This document shows positions 1 to 5,401 of a DNA stretch of 8,349 nt, piece by piece. The DNA lies in NCBI GenBank assembly GCA_026417425.1, contig JAOADF010000078.1, positions 1-8,349 on the forward strand, in the 5' to 3' direction. A program made the position numbers and the translations under genes. The stretch is from Dictyoglomaceae bacterium. GTDB taxonomy: Bacteria > Dictyoglomota > Dictyoglomia > Dictyoglomales > Dictyoglomaceae. How positions within the stretch are numbered: the first letter of the stretch is position 1; every line of letters begins with the position of its first letter. The notes beneath the pieces are model-generated. The model worked only from the letters and a program-made list of their open reading frames with translations. It was not told the origin of the DNA and made no database searches.

Positions 1-104
1 CAGGAATCAGTTATATGCCACTGAAAAGCAAAATCCTTTCCCATATTTTACTGCCTCTATTTTTCTATGCTATATTATTAAAAACTTTTACTCAAGGAGG
101 ATAA
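1..104 (+). CDS. 3' end of an unidentified membrane protein gene (partial)
   Basis: The frame beginning at base 3 is open from the window edge to a TAA at 102-104. The roughly 33 visible residues contain Lys-rich KSK followed by a hydrophobic run ending [12 protein letters not shown], as expected for a C-terminal membrane helix with a short positive tail. The stop lies 2 nt before the ATG of the next gene, and that gene's AAGGAGG ribosome site sits inside this coding end, a typical operon arrangement. The frame beginning at base 2 is also open here, so openness alone is not proof; the compact junction and the helix-like composition favour this frame. Product unknown; a polytopic enzyme such as a membrane glycosyltransferase is possible but cannot be shown from this fragment. 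Confidence 0.5.
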   Translation, partial: GISYMPLKSKILSHILLPLFFYAILLKTFTQGG

Positions 105-106
105 AA

Positions 107-301
107 ATGGCAGAGTGTAAAATTCAAAAAAATTTAAAAAATTGTAATTGTACCTATGAGCCCTGTTCAAGAAAAGGGCTATGCTGTGAATGTTTAGCCT
201 ATCATAGAAGCCATGGAGAACTTCCCGCATGTTATTTCCCTTCTGATATAGAAAAAACATATGATAGATCAATCAGAAGATTTGTTTCTCTTTATAAATA
301 A
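107..301 (+). CDS. small Cys-rich protein, DUF6485-type (64 aa)
   Basis: This 64-residue protein has eight cysteines (C4, C13, C15, C20, C26, C27, C29, C42) plus H33 and H36, arranged as a CNC / PC / CCEC / YH..H / PACYFP pattern. I recognise this from small bacterial proteins annotated as DUF6485; the name is from memory. The density of paired Cys and His suggests a bound metal (zinc or Fe-S), which is inference. There is no signal peptide, so it should be cytosolic. The start is fixed by AAGGAGG at 94-100, 6 nt before the ATG. It lies 2 nt after the upstream membrane protein gene, so they are probably co-transcribed and translationally coupled. It ends at the shared terminator and converges on the CDF gene. 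Biochemical role unknown. Confidence 0.8.
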   Translation: MAECKIQKNLKNCNCTYEPCSRKGLCCECLAYHRSHGELPACYFPSDIEKTYDRSIRRFVSLYK

Positions 302-322
302 AGGGAGGAATTAATCCTCCCT
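302..322. terminator. bidirectional rho-independent terminator
   Basis: An 8-bp perfect stem AGGGAGGA / TCCTCCCT (302-309 and 315-322) encloses a 5-nt loop. It lies between two convergent genes and overlaps the last codons of the CDF gene. On the minus strand the stem is followed by TTATTTAT, a usable U-rich tail; on the plus strand it is followed by pyrimidine-rich CTCTCCTTTC, a weaker tail. It should serve the minus strand best. Confidence 0.75.
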
Positions 323-1231
323 CTCTCCTTTCGGATCTATATGAACAATGACCTGTGATCCTTGAATATTTTCCCTTATTGAATCTTGAACTTTTAAAGC
401 TATATCATGGGCGTCCTTTGCTGAGATATTGTTATCTACAACTATATGTAAAGTTATTACCTTATTGTTCTGATAATCATGAATTGATATATCATGATAG
501 TCTAATACTCCTGGAATTGAGAAAATAACATTTTTAATTTTGTTAATTAAATCTTGAGTTGGTGCTTCACCAATAAGAAAGCTTGAAGAATTTTTAATAA
601 GATCTATTCCGACCCAAAGAAGCAACAAAGATACAAGAAGTCCCATAATACCATCTATTCTATATAACCCAAAATTTATACCAATTAGCCCAATGGTAAC
701 TAAACTTGATGCAAAAGCATCACTTCTATGATGCCATGCATCAGCAATAAGGGTTGAGGAATTAATTTTGTTCCCTAAAAAAATTGAAAATCGTGCCATC
801 CATTCCTTAAATAAGGCGGAAAGAAACATTAAAACTACGATAAAAATATTAAAAGAAACCCTTTGAGGTTTTATTATCCTTTCAAAGGAACTTTTTCCAA
901 GGTCATAAGCAATAATTAGAAGCATAAAAGCTATAATAAGGGTTGCAATCTGTTCAATTCTTCCATGTCCAAAGGGATGTTTTTTGTCCGCAGGTTTTTC
1001 TCCAAATTTAAATCCCAATATTACAACTATAGAAGTAAGAACATCGGACAGAGAATGAAAGGCATCAGCAATTAGAGAAATACTGTTTAAATAAATTCCA
1101 GAGTAAAATTTAAAAATAAAAAGAATAATATTTCCAATTATACTGATCCAACCTTCTAAATATCCAATTGCCTTTCTTTCAATTTCTTTTTGAGAAAATA
1201 TTTTTTTAAAAAACCAAGCATTAAATCCCAT
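311..1231 (-). CDS. cation diffusion facilitator (CDF) family metal efflux transporter
   Basis: This 306-aa inner-membrane protein should export divalent metal (Zn, Fe, Mn or Co) in exchange for protons. Six hydrophobic segments can be seen between about residues 22 and 215. TM2 carries ADAFHSLSD (H59, D63) and TM5 carries ADAWHHRSD (H167, D171), giving the HD-HD four-ligand site of the family; the conserved HPFGHGRIE loop follows TM2 at 85-93. Residues after about 215 form the cytoplasmic dimerisation domain (ZT_dimer type) with a late HDISIHD and a terminal IHIDP-like strand. The length is usual for the family. The HD-HD site resembles zinc transporters, but metal choice cannot be settled from sequence. 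The start has no clear Shine-Dalgarno; ATG 1231 is chosen because it precedes TM1 by a normal short cytoplasmic tail and lies about 30 nt after the predicted transcription start. Confidence 0.93.
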   Translation of the reverse strand: MGFNAWFFKKIFSQKEIERKAIGYLEGWISIIGNIILFIFKFYSGIYLNSISLIADAFHSLSDVLTSIVVILGFKFGEKPADKKHPFGHGRIEQIATLIIAFMLLIIAYDLGKSSFERIIKPQRVSFNIFIVVLMFLSALFKEWMARFSIFLGNKINSSTLIADAWHHRSDAFASSLVTIGLIGINFGLYRIDGIMGLLVSLLLLWVGIDLIKNSSSFLIGEAPTQDLINKIKNVIFSIPGVLDYHDISIHDYQNNKVITLHIVVDNNISAKDAHDIALKVQDSIRENIQGSQVIVHIDPKGERED

Positions 1232-1267
1232 AATTTGTATTTACAGTTTTTATCTTTCTTAAAGAAG

Positions 1268-1311
1268 ATTTTAATCCATATTTTATTTTTGTCAAATATT
1301 ATTTTTGTCAA
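1268..1311 (-). promoter_or_regulatory. promoter of the CDF gene with duplicated -35 box
   Basis: On the minus strand, TTGACA (1290-1295, perfect -35) is followed after 16 nt by TAAAAT (1268-1273), one mismatch from consensus. A second perfect TTGACA lies 16 nt further upstream at 1306-1311. Transcription would start near 1261, giving about 30 nt of leader. Confidence 0.6.
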
Positions 1312-1314
1312 ATA
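1283..1314. repeat. perfect tandem 16-bp repeat (two copies)
   Basis: The 16-mer TTATTTTTGTCAAATA occupies 1283-1298 and again 1299-1314 with no gap and no mismatch (minus strand TATTTGACAAAAATAA twice). Each copy carries one TTGACA of the CDF promoter, so the repeat either duplicates a -35 box or forms two direct-repeat binding sites for a regulator. Confidence 0.85.
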
Positions 1315-1333
1315 GTCTAAGTTTTTCATTACT

Positions 1334-1360
1334 AATTGAGCATTAGCAAAGGGCTCAATT
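1334..1360. repeat. inverted repeat in the divergent intergenic region
   Basis: Perfect 8-bp arms AATTGAGC (1334-1341) and GCTCAATT (1353-1360) are separated by 11 nt. It lies between the CDF promoter and the start of the lipoprotein gene. There is no U-tract on either side, so a terminator is unlikely; an operator or small RNA hairpin is more plausible. Confidence 0.6.
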
Positions 1361-1388
1361 TCCTATTCCTATATATTTTATAAAAAAG

Positions 1389-1397
1389 TGGTATTAT
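1389..1397 (+). promoter_or_regulatory. candidate extended -10 promoter of the lipoprotein gene
   Basis: TG (1389-1390), one base, then TATTAT (1392-1397) forms an extended -10 element. No convincing -35 is seen at 16-18 nt. Transcription would begin near 1404, placing the ribosome site at the very 5' end of a leader of about 15 nt. Confidence 0.4.
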
Positions 1398-1403
1398 CTA
1401 AAG

Positions 1404-1410
1404 TAGGAGG
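1404..1410 (+). promoter_or_regulatory. ribosome binding site fixing the lipoprotein start
   Basis: TAGGAGG lies 8 nt before ATG 1419. A GTG at 1410 is in the same frame but overlaps the last base of this site, so it cannot be the start; initiation at 1419 also gives a normal signal peptide beginning MKKLSL. Confidence 0.8.
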
Positions 1411-1418
1411 TGTTAACA

Positions 1419-2105
1419 ATGAAAAAACTTTCATTAATCTTATTAATTCTTTCCCTATTTTTTACCTTGGGTTGTGCTCCTCCCCCTGCAGTATCCATCT
1501 CTCCATTAAATAGAATGGGAAGAGTATTAGAGGAAGGCAAAAAGGAGATTGGAATAATCACCTTCTATTATATTCCTACAAATATCTCTTTTTCTTATGG
1601 ATTAAAAAATAATTGGGAGATTCGGGGAATAATGGGAATAACCACAGGAATTTTCTCCGCCTTTGATATTTATCATGGAGAACTAATTGCCATCAAAGAG
1701 ATATTAAAAAGGGAAAAGATTTTTTTAAATAGCTCTTTTGGGGTAGATCTTTGGGGAAATCCTAATAATAATTTTTGGGGATATAATATATCTCTTGGGA
1801 TCTCCTTAGGTTATTATCCTGTCTCTTTTCTTGGAATTTATCTCCCCATAACACTTAACGTTATTGGACATAATAACCAAAATCAAAATAATTCCAATAC
1901 CATATTTATCCCCGGAATAGGCTTGGTATTAGAAAGTAATAATTTAACTTTTAAAATTGGAGGTAATTTCCCCTCTTATTTAGATTTAAACTTCTTCTTT
2001 ACAAATTTATATAATTTTATTACCAACAAAGGAACACAGGTAGTCTCCATTGGGGGAGTAGTAATTCAGCCCAATCTGGGATTAGAAATTAATTATAAGT
2101 GGTGA
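1419..2105 (+). CDS. predicted lipoprotein with beta-strand-rich body, function unknown
   Basis: From ATG 1419 the product is 228 aa. It begins with a lipoprotein-like signal: MKK, a hydrophobic core, then FTLGC with C20 or so as the lipidated Cys, followed by a Pro-rich APPPA linker. The body alternates hydrophobic/aromatic and polar residues in short strands (FSYGL, LGISLGYYP, LGIYLPITL, LTFKIGG) with many Gly, Asn and aromatic residues, and ends in an aromatic (NYKW). This resembles outer-membrane beta-barrel or barrel-like proteins, although a lipid anchor on such a protein is uncommon. The residue before the lipobox Gly is Leu and the one before that Thr, so the lipobox is not the strictest form. 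No family recognised. It has its own promoter candidate and is followed by a separate promoter for ldh, so it is probably monocistronic. Outer-surface or periplasmic location is inferred. Confidence 0.8.
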   Translation: MKKLSLILLILSLFFTLGCAPPPAVSISPLNRMGRVLEEGKKEIGIITFYYIPTNISFSYGLKNNWEIRGIMGITTGIFSAFDIYHGELIAIKEILKREKIFLNSSFGVDLWGNPNNNFWGYNISLGISLGYYPVSFLGIYLPITLNVIGHNNQNQNNSNTIFIPGIGLVLESNNLTFKIGGNFPSYLDLNFFFTNLYNFITNKGTQVVSIGGVVIQPNLGLEINYKW

Positions 2106-2116
2106 TATAAAATCTC

Positions 2117-2145
2117 TTGACTCAATTTGCTCAGTATGATATCTT
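2117..2145 (+). promoter_or_regulatory. promoter of ldh
   Basis: TTGACT (2117-2122, one mismatch) and TATCTT (2140-2145, two mismatches) are separated by 17 nt, and TG at 2137-2138 makes an extended -10. Expected transcription start near 2152, about 30 nt before the ldh ATG. It lies 12 nt after the lipoprotein stop with no terminator between them. Confidence 0.55.
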
Positions 2146-2181
2146 GTTATAGGAATTTATACCAAAAAGGTAGGTGATTCT

Positions 2182-3141
2182 ATGAGTAAGATATTAATAA
2201 TTGGGGCAGGATTGGTAGGAACATCCTTCGCTTATAGTCTAATGCAAAGGGGAATAGTTGAGGAGATAGTCCTCTATGATATAGATAAAAAAAGAGCCTT
2301 AGGAGAAGCCATGGATCTTTCCCATGGTGTTCCCTTTACAAAACCTGTAAAAATAATAGCAGGAGAACTCAAAGAAGCAAAGGATTCTGATATAGTGGTA
2401 ATTACCGCAGGAGCAAAACAAAATCCAGGAGAAACAAGATTACAACTTATAGATAGAAATTTAGAAATATTTAGAGATTTAATTCCTAAGATTATTGATA
2501 CAGGATTTAATGGTATATTTTTAGTAGTATCAAATCCCGTGGATATTCTTACCTATATTACATGGAAGTTATCTAATTTTCCAAGAAATAAAGTTATAGG
2601 ATCGGGAACAATTCTTGATAGCTCTCGTTTTGCCTATCTTCTTTCTCAACATTGTAATATAGATCCCAGGTCCTTAACAGCATATGTTATTGGAGAACAT
2701 GGTGATACTTCTGTTGCAGTATGGAGCTTGACTCATATAGGAGGTATGCATATTTCAGAATTCTGCCCAGCTTGCGATAAAAAATGCTTTGGAAAAGACG
2801 CTATGAAAGAAATATTAAAAGAGATAAGAGAATCCGCATATAAAATAATCGAATATAAAGGAGCAACTCACTTTGCTATAGGACTTGCATTAGTAGATAT
2901 TGTTTCCGCAATATTGAGAGATGAAAATAGAATCCTTCCTGTATCTTCTGTTCATTCTGAAATTTTGGGAATAAAAAATGTTCCACTGAGTCTATTATCT
3001 ATAGTAGGAAGGAATGGAATTAAAAAAGTTTTAAATATAGAACTTACAGAAGAAGAAAAGAAGGATTTAATGCTATCAGTAGAAACTATTAAAAATGTTA
3101 TTATGTCTTTAGATATTGAAAGGGAAAAAATTTTATCATAG
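2182..3141 (+). CDS. ldh: L-lactate dehydrogenase
   Basis: This 319-aa cytosolic enzyme interconverts pyruvate and L-lactate with NAD(H), re-oxidising NADH in fermentation. The Rossmann motif GAGLVG is at 8-13 and D33 should bind the NAD ribose. The specificity loop reads KQNPGETR with Q80 where LDH has Gln and malate dehydrogenase has Arg, so lactate is favoured; R86 is the mobile-loop arginine. D146, R149 and H173 (in GEHGD) form the catalytic and substrate-binding set, and YKGATHFAIG is present near the C-terminus. Length is normal. Compared with fructose-1,6-bisphosphate-activated bacterial LDHs, the two allosteric ligands (Arg173 and His188 in Bacillus numbering) fall at A151 and T166, so classical FBP activation is unlikely. 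A loop at 195-202 has C-x2-C-x3-C. ATG follows GGTAGGTGA; own promoter and terminator. Confidence 0.95.
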   Translation: MSKILIIGAGLVGTSFAYSLMQRGIVEEIVLYDIDKKRALGEAMDLSHGVPFTKPVKIIAGELKEAKDSDIVVITAGAKQNPGETRLQLIDRNLEIFRDLIPKIIDTGFNGIFLVVSNPVDILTYITWKLSNFPRNKVIGSGTILDSSRFAYLLSQHCNIDPRSLTAYVIGEHGDTSVAVWSLTHIGGMHISEFCPACDKKCFGKDAMKEILKEIRESAYKIIEYKGATHFAIGLALVDIVSAILRDENRILPVSSVHSEILGIKNVPLSLLSIVGRNGIKKVLNIELTEEEKKDLMLSVETIKNVIMSLDIEREKILS

Positions 3142-3170
3142 AATTTTATAAAACCTCTTTATCTCCCCTT

Positions 3171-3202
3171 CCCCCTGGGTCCCCCCTCTCAGGGGGAGTT
3201 TT
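3171..3202 (+). terminator. rho-independent terminator after ldh
   Basis: Arms CCCCCTG (3171-3177) and CAGGGGG (3190-3196) form a 7-bp, almost all GC stem with a 12-nt loop, followed by AGTTTT. It stands out in an AT-rich background. Other C-runs at 3165-3168 and 3181-3186 could pair with the same G-run, so alternative stems exist. Confidence 0.75.
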
Positions 3203-3207
3203 ATAAT
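3202..3207 (+). promoter_or_regulatory. perfect -10 box just before the family 5 binding protein
   Basis: TATAAT lies at 3202-3207, its first T being the last T of the terminator tail. The ATG is 10 nt after it, so transcription would start about 3-4 nt before the codon, a leaderless message. No -35 is recognisable because the terminator stem occupies that position, so support is moderate. Confidence 0.45.
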
Positions 3208-3217
3208 ATAAATAGCG

Positions 3218-5071
3218 ATGAAAAAATTATTTTTTATTATTTTTATTTTATCTATTATACTAAATATGTCCTCGTCGCAAGTATTAACAAACTTGCCCCG
3301 GAATGAAGTTTTAATTGTGGATGCTCTTCACGGAAGAATAATGAATCCAAGAGACTTTAATTCTTGGAAGCCTGGATTTCTTCCTGGAAATGGTGCTCAC
3401 CAGATGTTATTTGATGCCCTCTGGTATCTTGATCCTCAGACAGGAAAAATTATCAATGCTTTAGCTGAATCTCCCCCTTATTATGATAAAAATTATAAAA
3501 GAATGACAGTTAAATTAAGAAAGGGAATTTATTGGAGTGATAATAAGCCTTTTACTGCTGATGATGTGGTCTTTACTGTAAACTATCATATGAAAAATAT
3601 AGGATTAACTTATAGTGATTATTTTAATCAATATGTATCAAAGGTATATAAAACTGATGATTATACTGTTATTTTTGAATTTAATAATCCTTCCCCATCT
3701 TTTCATTATATCTTTACTGCTCTTGTATTTTCCACCTGTTATATCATGCCCAAACATAAATTCGAGAGAATAAAAGATCCATTAAAATATGAGTTTTATC
3801 CTCCTGTTTCCTTAGGTCCTTATATTCTAAGTAAATATGATCCTTCAGGATATTGGTGGCTCTTTGAGAGAAGGGAAGATTGGAATAGGACTAGTGTGGG
3901 ACAAATCTACGGAATGCCCTCTCCTAAATATGTCTTATTTATCTATTATGGGCCTGATGAGAAGAAAATTATGGCACAATCAAGGCATGAATTAGATTTA
4001 ATTTTTGATTTAACTCCTGAGGCATGGGAAGTTTTAAGAAGAAGTAATCCCTATTCAAGGGTATGGTATAAAGATTTTCCTTGGGCATGGATGGGGGATG
4101 TAAAATCAAGGGCTATTGGAATGAATTTGGAAAAATATCCCTATAATTTGAAAGATGTGAGATGGGCTTTAACTTTAGCTATTGATATTGTTGATGTATT
4201 AATATCTGGGTTTAACGGAATATTACGATTAAGTCCATTGTTTATAGGGGCTACAGGATCTTTAATTGAAGAATACTATTTACCCTTAGAAGAGTGGTTA
4301 AAAAATTTCGAGTTAGAAAATGCTTTTAAACCTTGGGATTCTACTGTTCCCTTTAAAATTGAGGAATATCTAAAAAGAAAGGGAATTTTTTTTGAGGGGA
4401 ATGTAAGAGAAATATGGGGGATAGGTTGGTGGAGATATTCTAAGGAGGAAGCAGAAAAGTTGTTATTTAAAAATGGATTTAGGAGGGATCAAAGAGGAAA
4501 ATGGCTTCTTCCCGAGGGAAAACCATGGAAAATTACCATTACAGCACCAGCAGGATTTGAGATTCAGGGAACAAGATTAGCTTTTTCAGTTGCGGAACAA
4601 TGGAAAAGATTTGGAATAGATGTGAATGTAGAAACTTTAGAAATGGTTAATTTTTTAACAAAATTATCCTTAGGAAATTTTGATGCTATATCTTATTGGA
4701 GTATTCCCTCTGTGGATATATATCTTGCTATCCCTCAATATCATTCAAAATATTATAAATCTACAGGAAAGATTGCTCTAACTCAAAATTTCATTAGATG
4801 GAGGAATAAAAAAATAGATGAGATCGCAGATAAATTAATCTTAATTCCTCCTGAGGATCCAAAATCAAAGGAGCTTATTATGGAGTTTATAAAACTTTTT
4901 TTAGAGGAAAATCCTGCCCTTATATTTACAATAACTATAAAATTTTGTGCTCAAGATAATTATTATTGGACTAATTTCCCAAACTCGGACAATCCTTATA
5001 TGGCTCCTGTTTGGTGGTGGGGACAGTTTAAATTTATTTTACCCTTTATAAAACCTACGGAAAGAATATAA
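3218..5071 (+). CDS. ABC transporter solute-binding protein, family 5 (peptide/oligosaccharide type)
   Basis: This 617-aa protein should bind a peptide, nickel chelate or oligosaccharide outside the membrane and deliver it to an ABC permease. It starts MKKLFFIIF with a Sec signal of about 20 residues ending near MSSSQ; there is no lipobox Cys, so a soluble periplasmic protein is expected. The family signature appears at about 95-120 (VKLRKGIYWSDNKPFTADDV), followed by domain II elements such as MPKHKFERI and SLGPYIL. The sequence is rich in Trp and Tyr, as in thermophile members that bind sugars; sugar binding is an inference. No permease or ATPase gene flanks it, so it is an orphan subunit here. 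No Shine-Dalgarno precedes the ATG; a perfect TATAAT 10 nt upstream suggests a leaderless mRNA. Length is usual for the family. Confidence 0.9.
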   Translation: MKKLFFIIFILSIILNMSSSQVLTNLPRNEVLIVDALHGRIMNPRDFNSWKPGFLPGNGAHQMLFDALWYLDPQTGKIINALAESPPYYDKNYKRMTVKLRKGIYWSDNKPFTADDVVFTVNYHMKNIGLTYSDYFNQYVSKVYKTDDYTVIFEFNNPSPSFHYIFTALVFSTCYIMPKHKFERIKDPLKYEFYPPVSLGPYILSKYDPSGYWWLFERREDWNRTSVGQIYGMPSPKYVLFIYYGPDEKKIMAQSRHELDLIFDLTPEAWEVLRRSNPYSRVWYKDFPWAWMGDVKSRAIGMNLEKYPYNLKDVRWALTLAIDIVDVLISGFNGILRLSPLFIGATGSLIEEYYLPLEEWLKNFELENAFKPWDSTVPFKIEEYLKRKGIFFEGNVREIWGIGWWRYSKEEAEKLLFKNGFRRDQRGKWLLPEGKPWKITITAPAGFEIQGTRLAFSVAEQWKRFGIDVNVETLEMVNFLTKLSLGNFDAISYWSIPSVDIYLAIPQYHSKYYKSTGKIALTQNFIRWRNKKIDEIADKLILIPPEDPKSKELIMEFIKLFLEENPALIFTITIKFCAQDNYYWTNFPNSDNPYMAPVWWWGQFKFILPFIKPTERI

Positions 5072-5117
5072 AATTTTTTTAAAAAAAATCTGATGAGTTA
5101 AATAATTAAGTAAAAGA

Positions 5118-5280
5118 TTATGTTGAAAACATCTTCCCTCTACTAATTAATTTAATTAGCTCATGTACCAAATTCTCATTTTCATATCTCTTATTTAATC
5201 CATAATTCCTATCTTTATAAATTTTTCAAACATTCTCTAAATAATTCTTGACAATATCTTTTCTAGGTGATACTATCTTT
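5118..5280 (-). pseudogene. possible eroded gene fragment, unidentified
   Basis: Reading the minus strand to a TAA at 5118-5120 gives about 53 codons with one internal TGA (5226-5228). The two halves, SPRKDIVKNYLENV and KIYKDRNYGLNKRYENEN followed by LVHELIKLISRGKMFST, look protein-like: charged, with Lys/Glu/Ile use like the neighbours. The same frame continues open to about 5372 apart from a TAG at 5307-5309, but that part coincides with the palindromic leader and may be chance. No family recognised; a transposon or phage-gene remnant is a guess. In DNA this AT-rich, a frame with few stops can arise by chance. Confidence 0.25.
5248..5276 (+). promoter_or_regulatory. promoter of glnA
   Basis: TTGACA (5248-5253, perfect) and TACTAT (5271-5276, two mismatches) are 17 nt apart, with TG at 5268-5269 making an extended -10. 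Transcription would start near 5283, at the base of the long inverted repeat, leaving a leader of about 120 nt before glnA. Confidence 0.65.
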
Positions 5281-5372
5281 TTCCAAAAAAGGTTTTGTAT
5301 GTTATTCTATCTAAACCTCGTAGGCTTTATGAAGAAGCCAAGAGAATAATGATACTTATAATTTTTTAGGAA
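5281..5372 (+). ncRNA. candidate structured 5' leader of glnA (long imperfect hairpin)
   Basis: The leader folds on itself through five paired blocks: TTCC 5281-5284 with GGAA 5369-5372; A6 5285-5290 with T6 5362-5367; GTAT 5297-5300 with ATAC 5352-5355; TTATTCT 5302-5308 with AGAATAA 5343-5349; and GGCTT 5323-5327 with AAGCC 5335-5339 around the loop TATGAAG. A 6x6 internal loop and a 14/3 asymmetric loop (5309-5322 and 5340-5342) interrupt it. The predicted transcript starts almost at the first base of the hairpin, and the ribosome site lies 19 nt after it. I do not recognise it as a known riboswitch. It could be a regulatory leader, a 5' stabiliser, or merely a palindromic repeat. Confidence 0.45.
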
Positions 5373-5401
5373 AAAATCAATTATATTAAAAGGAGGAAAA
5401 T

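Larger units (their letters stand above)
5072..5401. other. 330-nt intergenic region before glnA
   Basis: This very AT-rich gap holds an A/T-only palindrome just after the binding-protein stop (5074-5090), a 17-bp dyad CTAATTAA-T-TTAATTAG at 5143-5159, a promoter, a long imperfect inverted repeat and the glnA ribosome site AGGAGG (5391-5396, 5 nt before the ATG). The minus strand has weak coding character at 5118-5280. No good GC-rich terminator for the upstream gene is visible. The separate elements are listed individually. Confidence 0.7.

Noticed and set aside
2..106. In-frame extension of the DUF6485 protein to the window edge
   Set aside because: The frame is open, but AAGGAGG 6 nt before ATG 107 and the conserved short length of the family support the internal start; the other open frame here looks more like a real gene end.
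78..272. 64-codon minus-strand open frame
   Set aside because: It lies antisense to the DUF6485 gene, which has a perfect ribosome site and family-like Cys spacing; the minus frame has no ribosome site or recognisable content.
1410..1418. GTG at 1410 as start of the lipoprotein gene
   Set aside because: It overlaps the end of the Shine-Dalgarno TAGGAGG and would have no ribosome site of its own; ATG 1419 has one at 8 nt.
3163..3198. G-quadruplex on the minus strand
   Set aside because: Only three G-runs of four or more are present (opposite 3165-3168, 3171-3175, 3181-3186); a fourth separate run is missing.
5300..5316. GlnR/TnrA-type site TGTNA-N7-TNACA upstream of glnA
   Set aside because: The left half TGTTA fits, but the right half reads TAAAC and misses two of the fixed bases; no glnR gene is adjacent.
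5100..5400. CRISPR array or tRNA gene in the gap before glnA
   Set aside because: There are no spaced direct repeats, and the GGCTT hairpin lacks cloverleaf partners and a T-loop.
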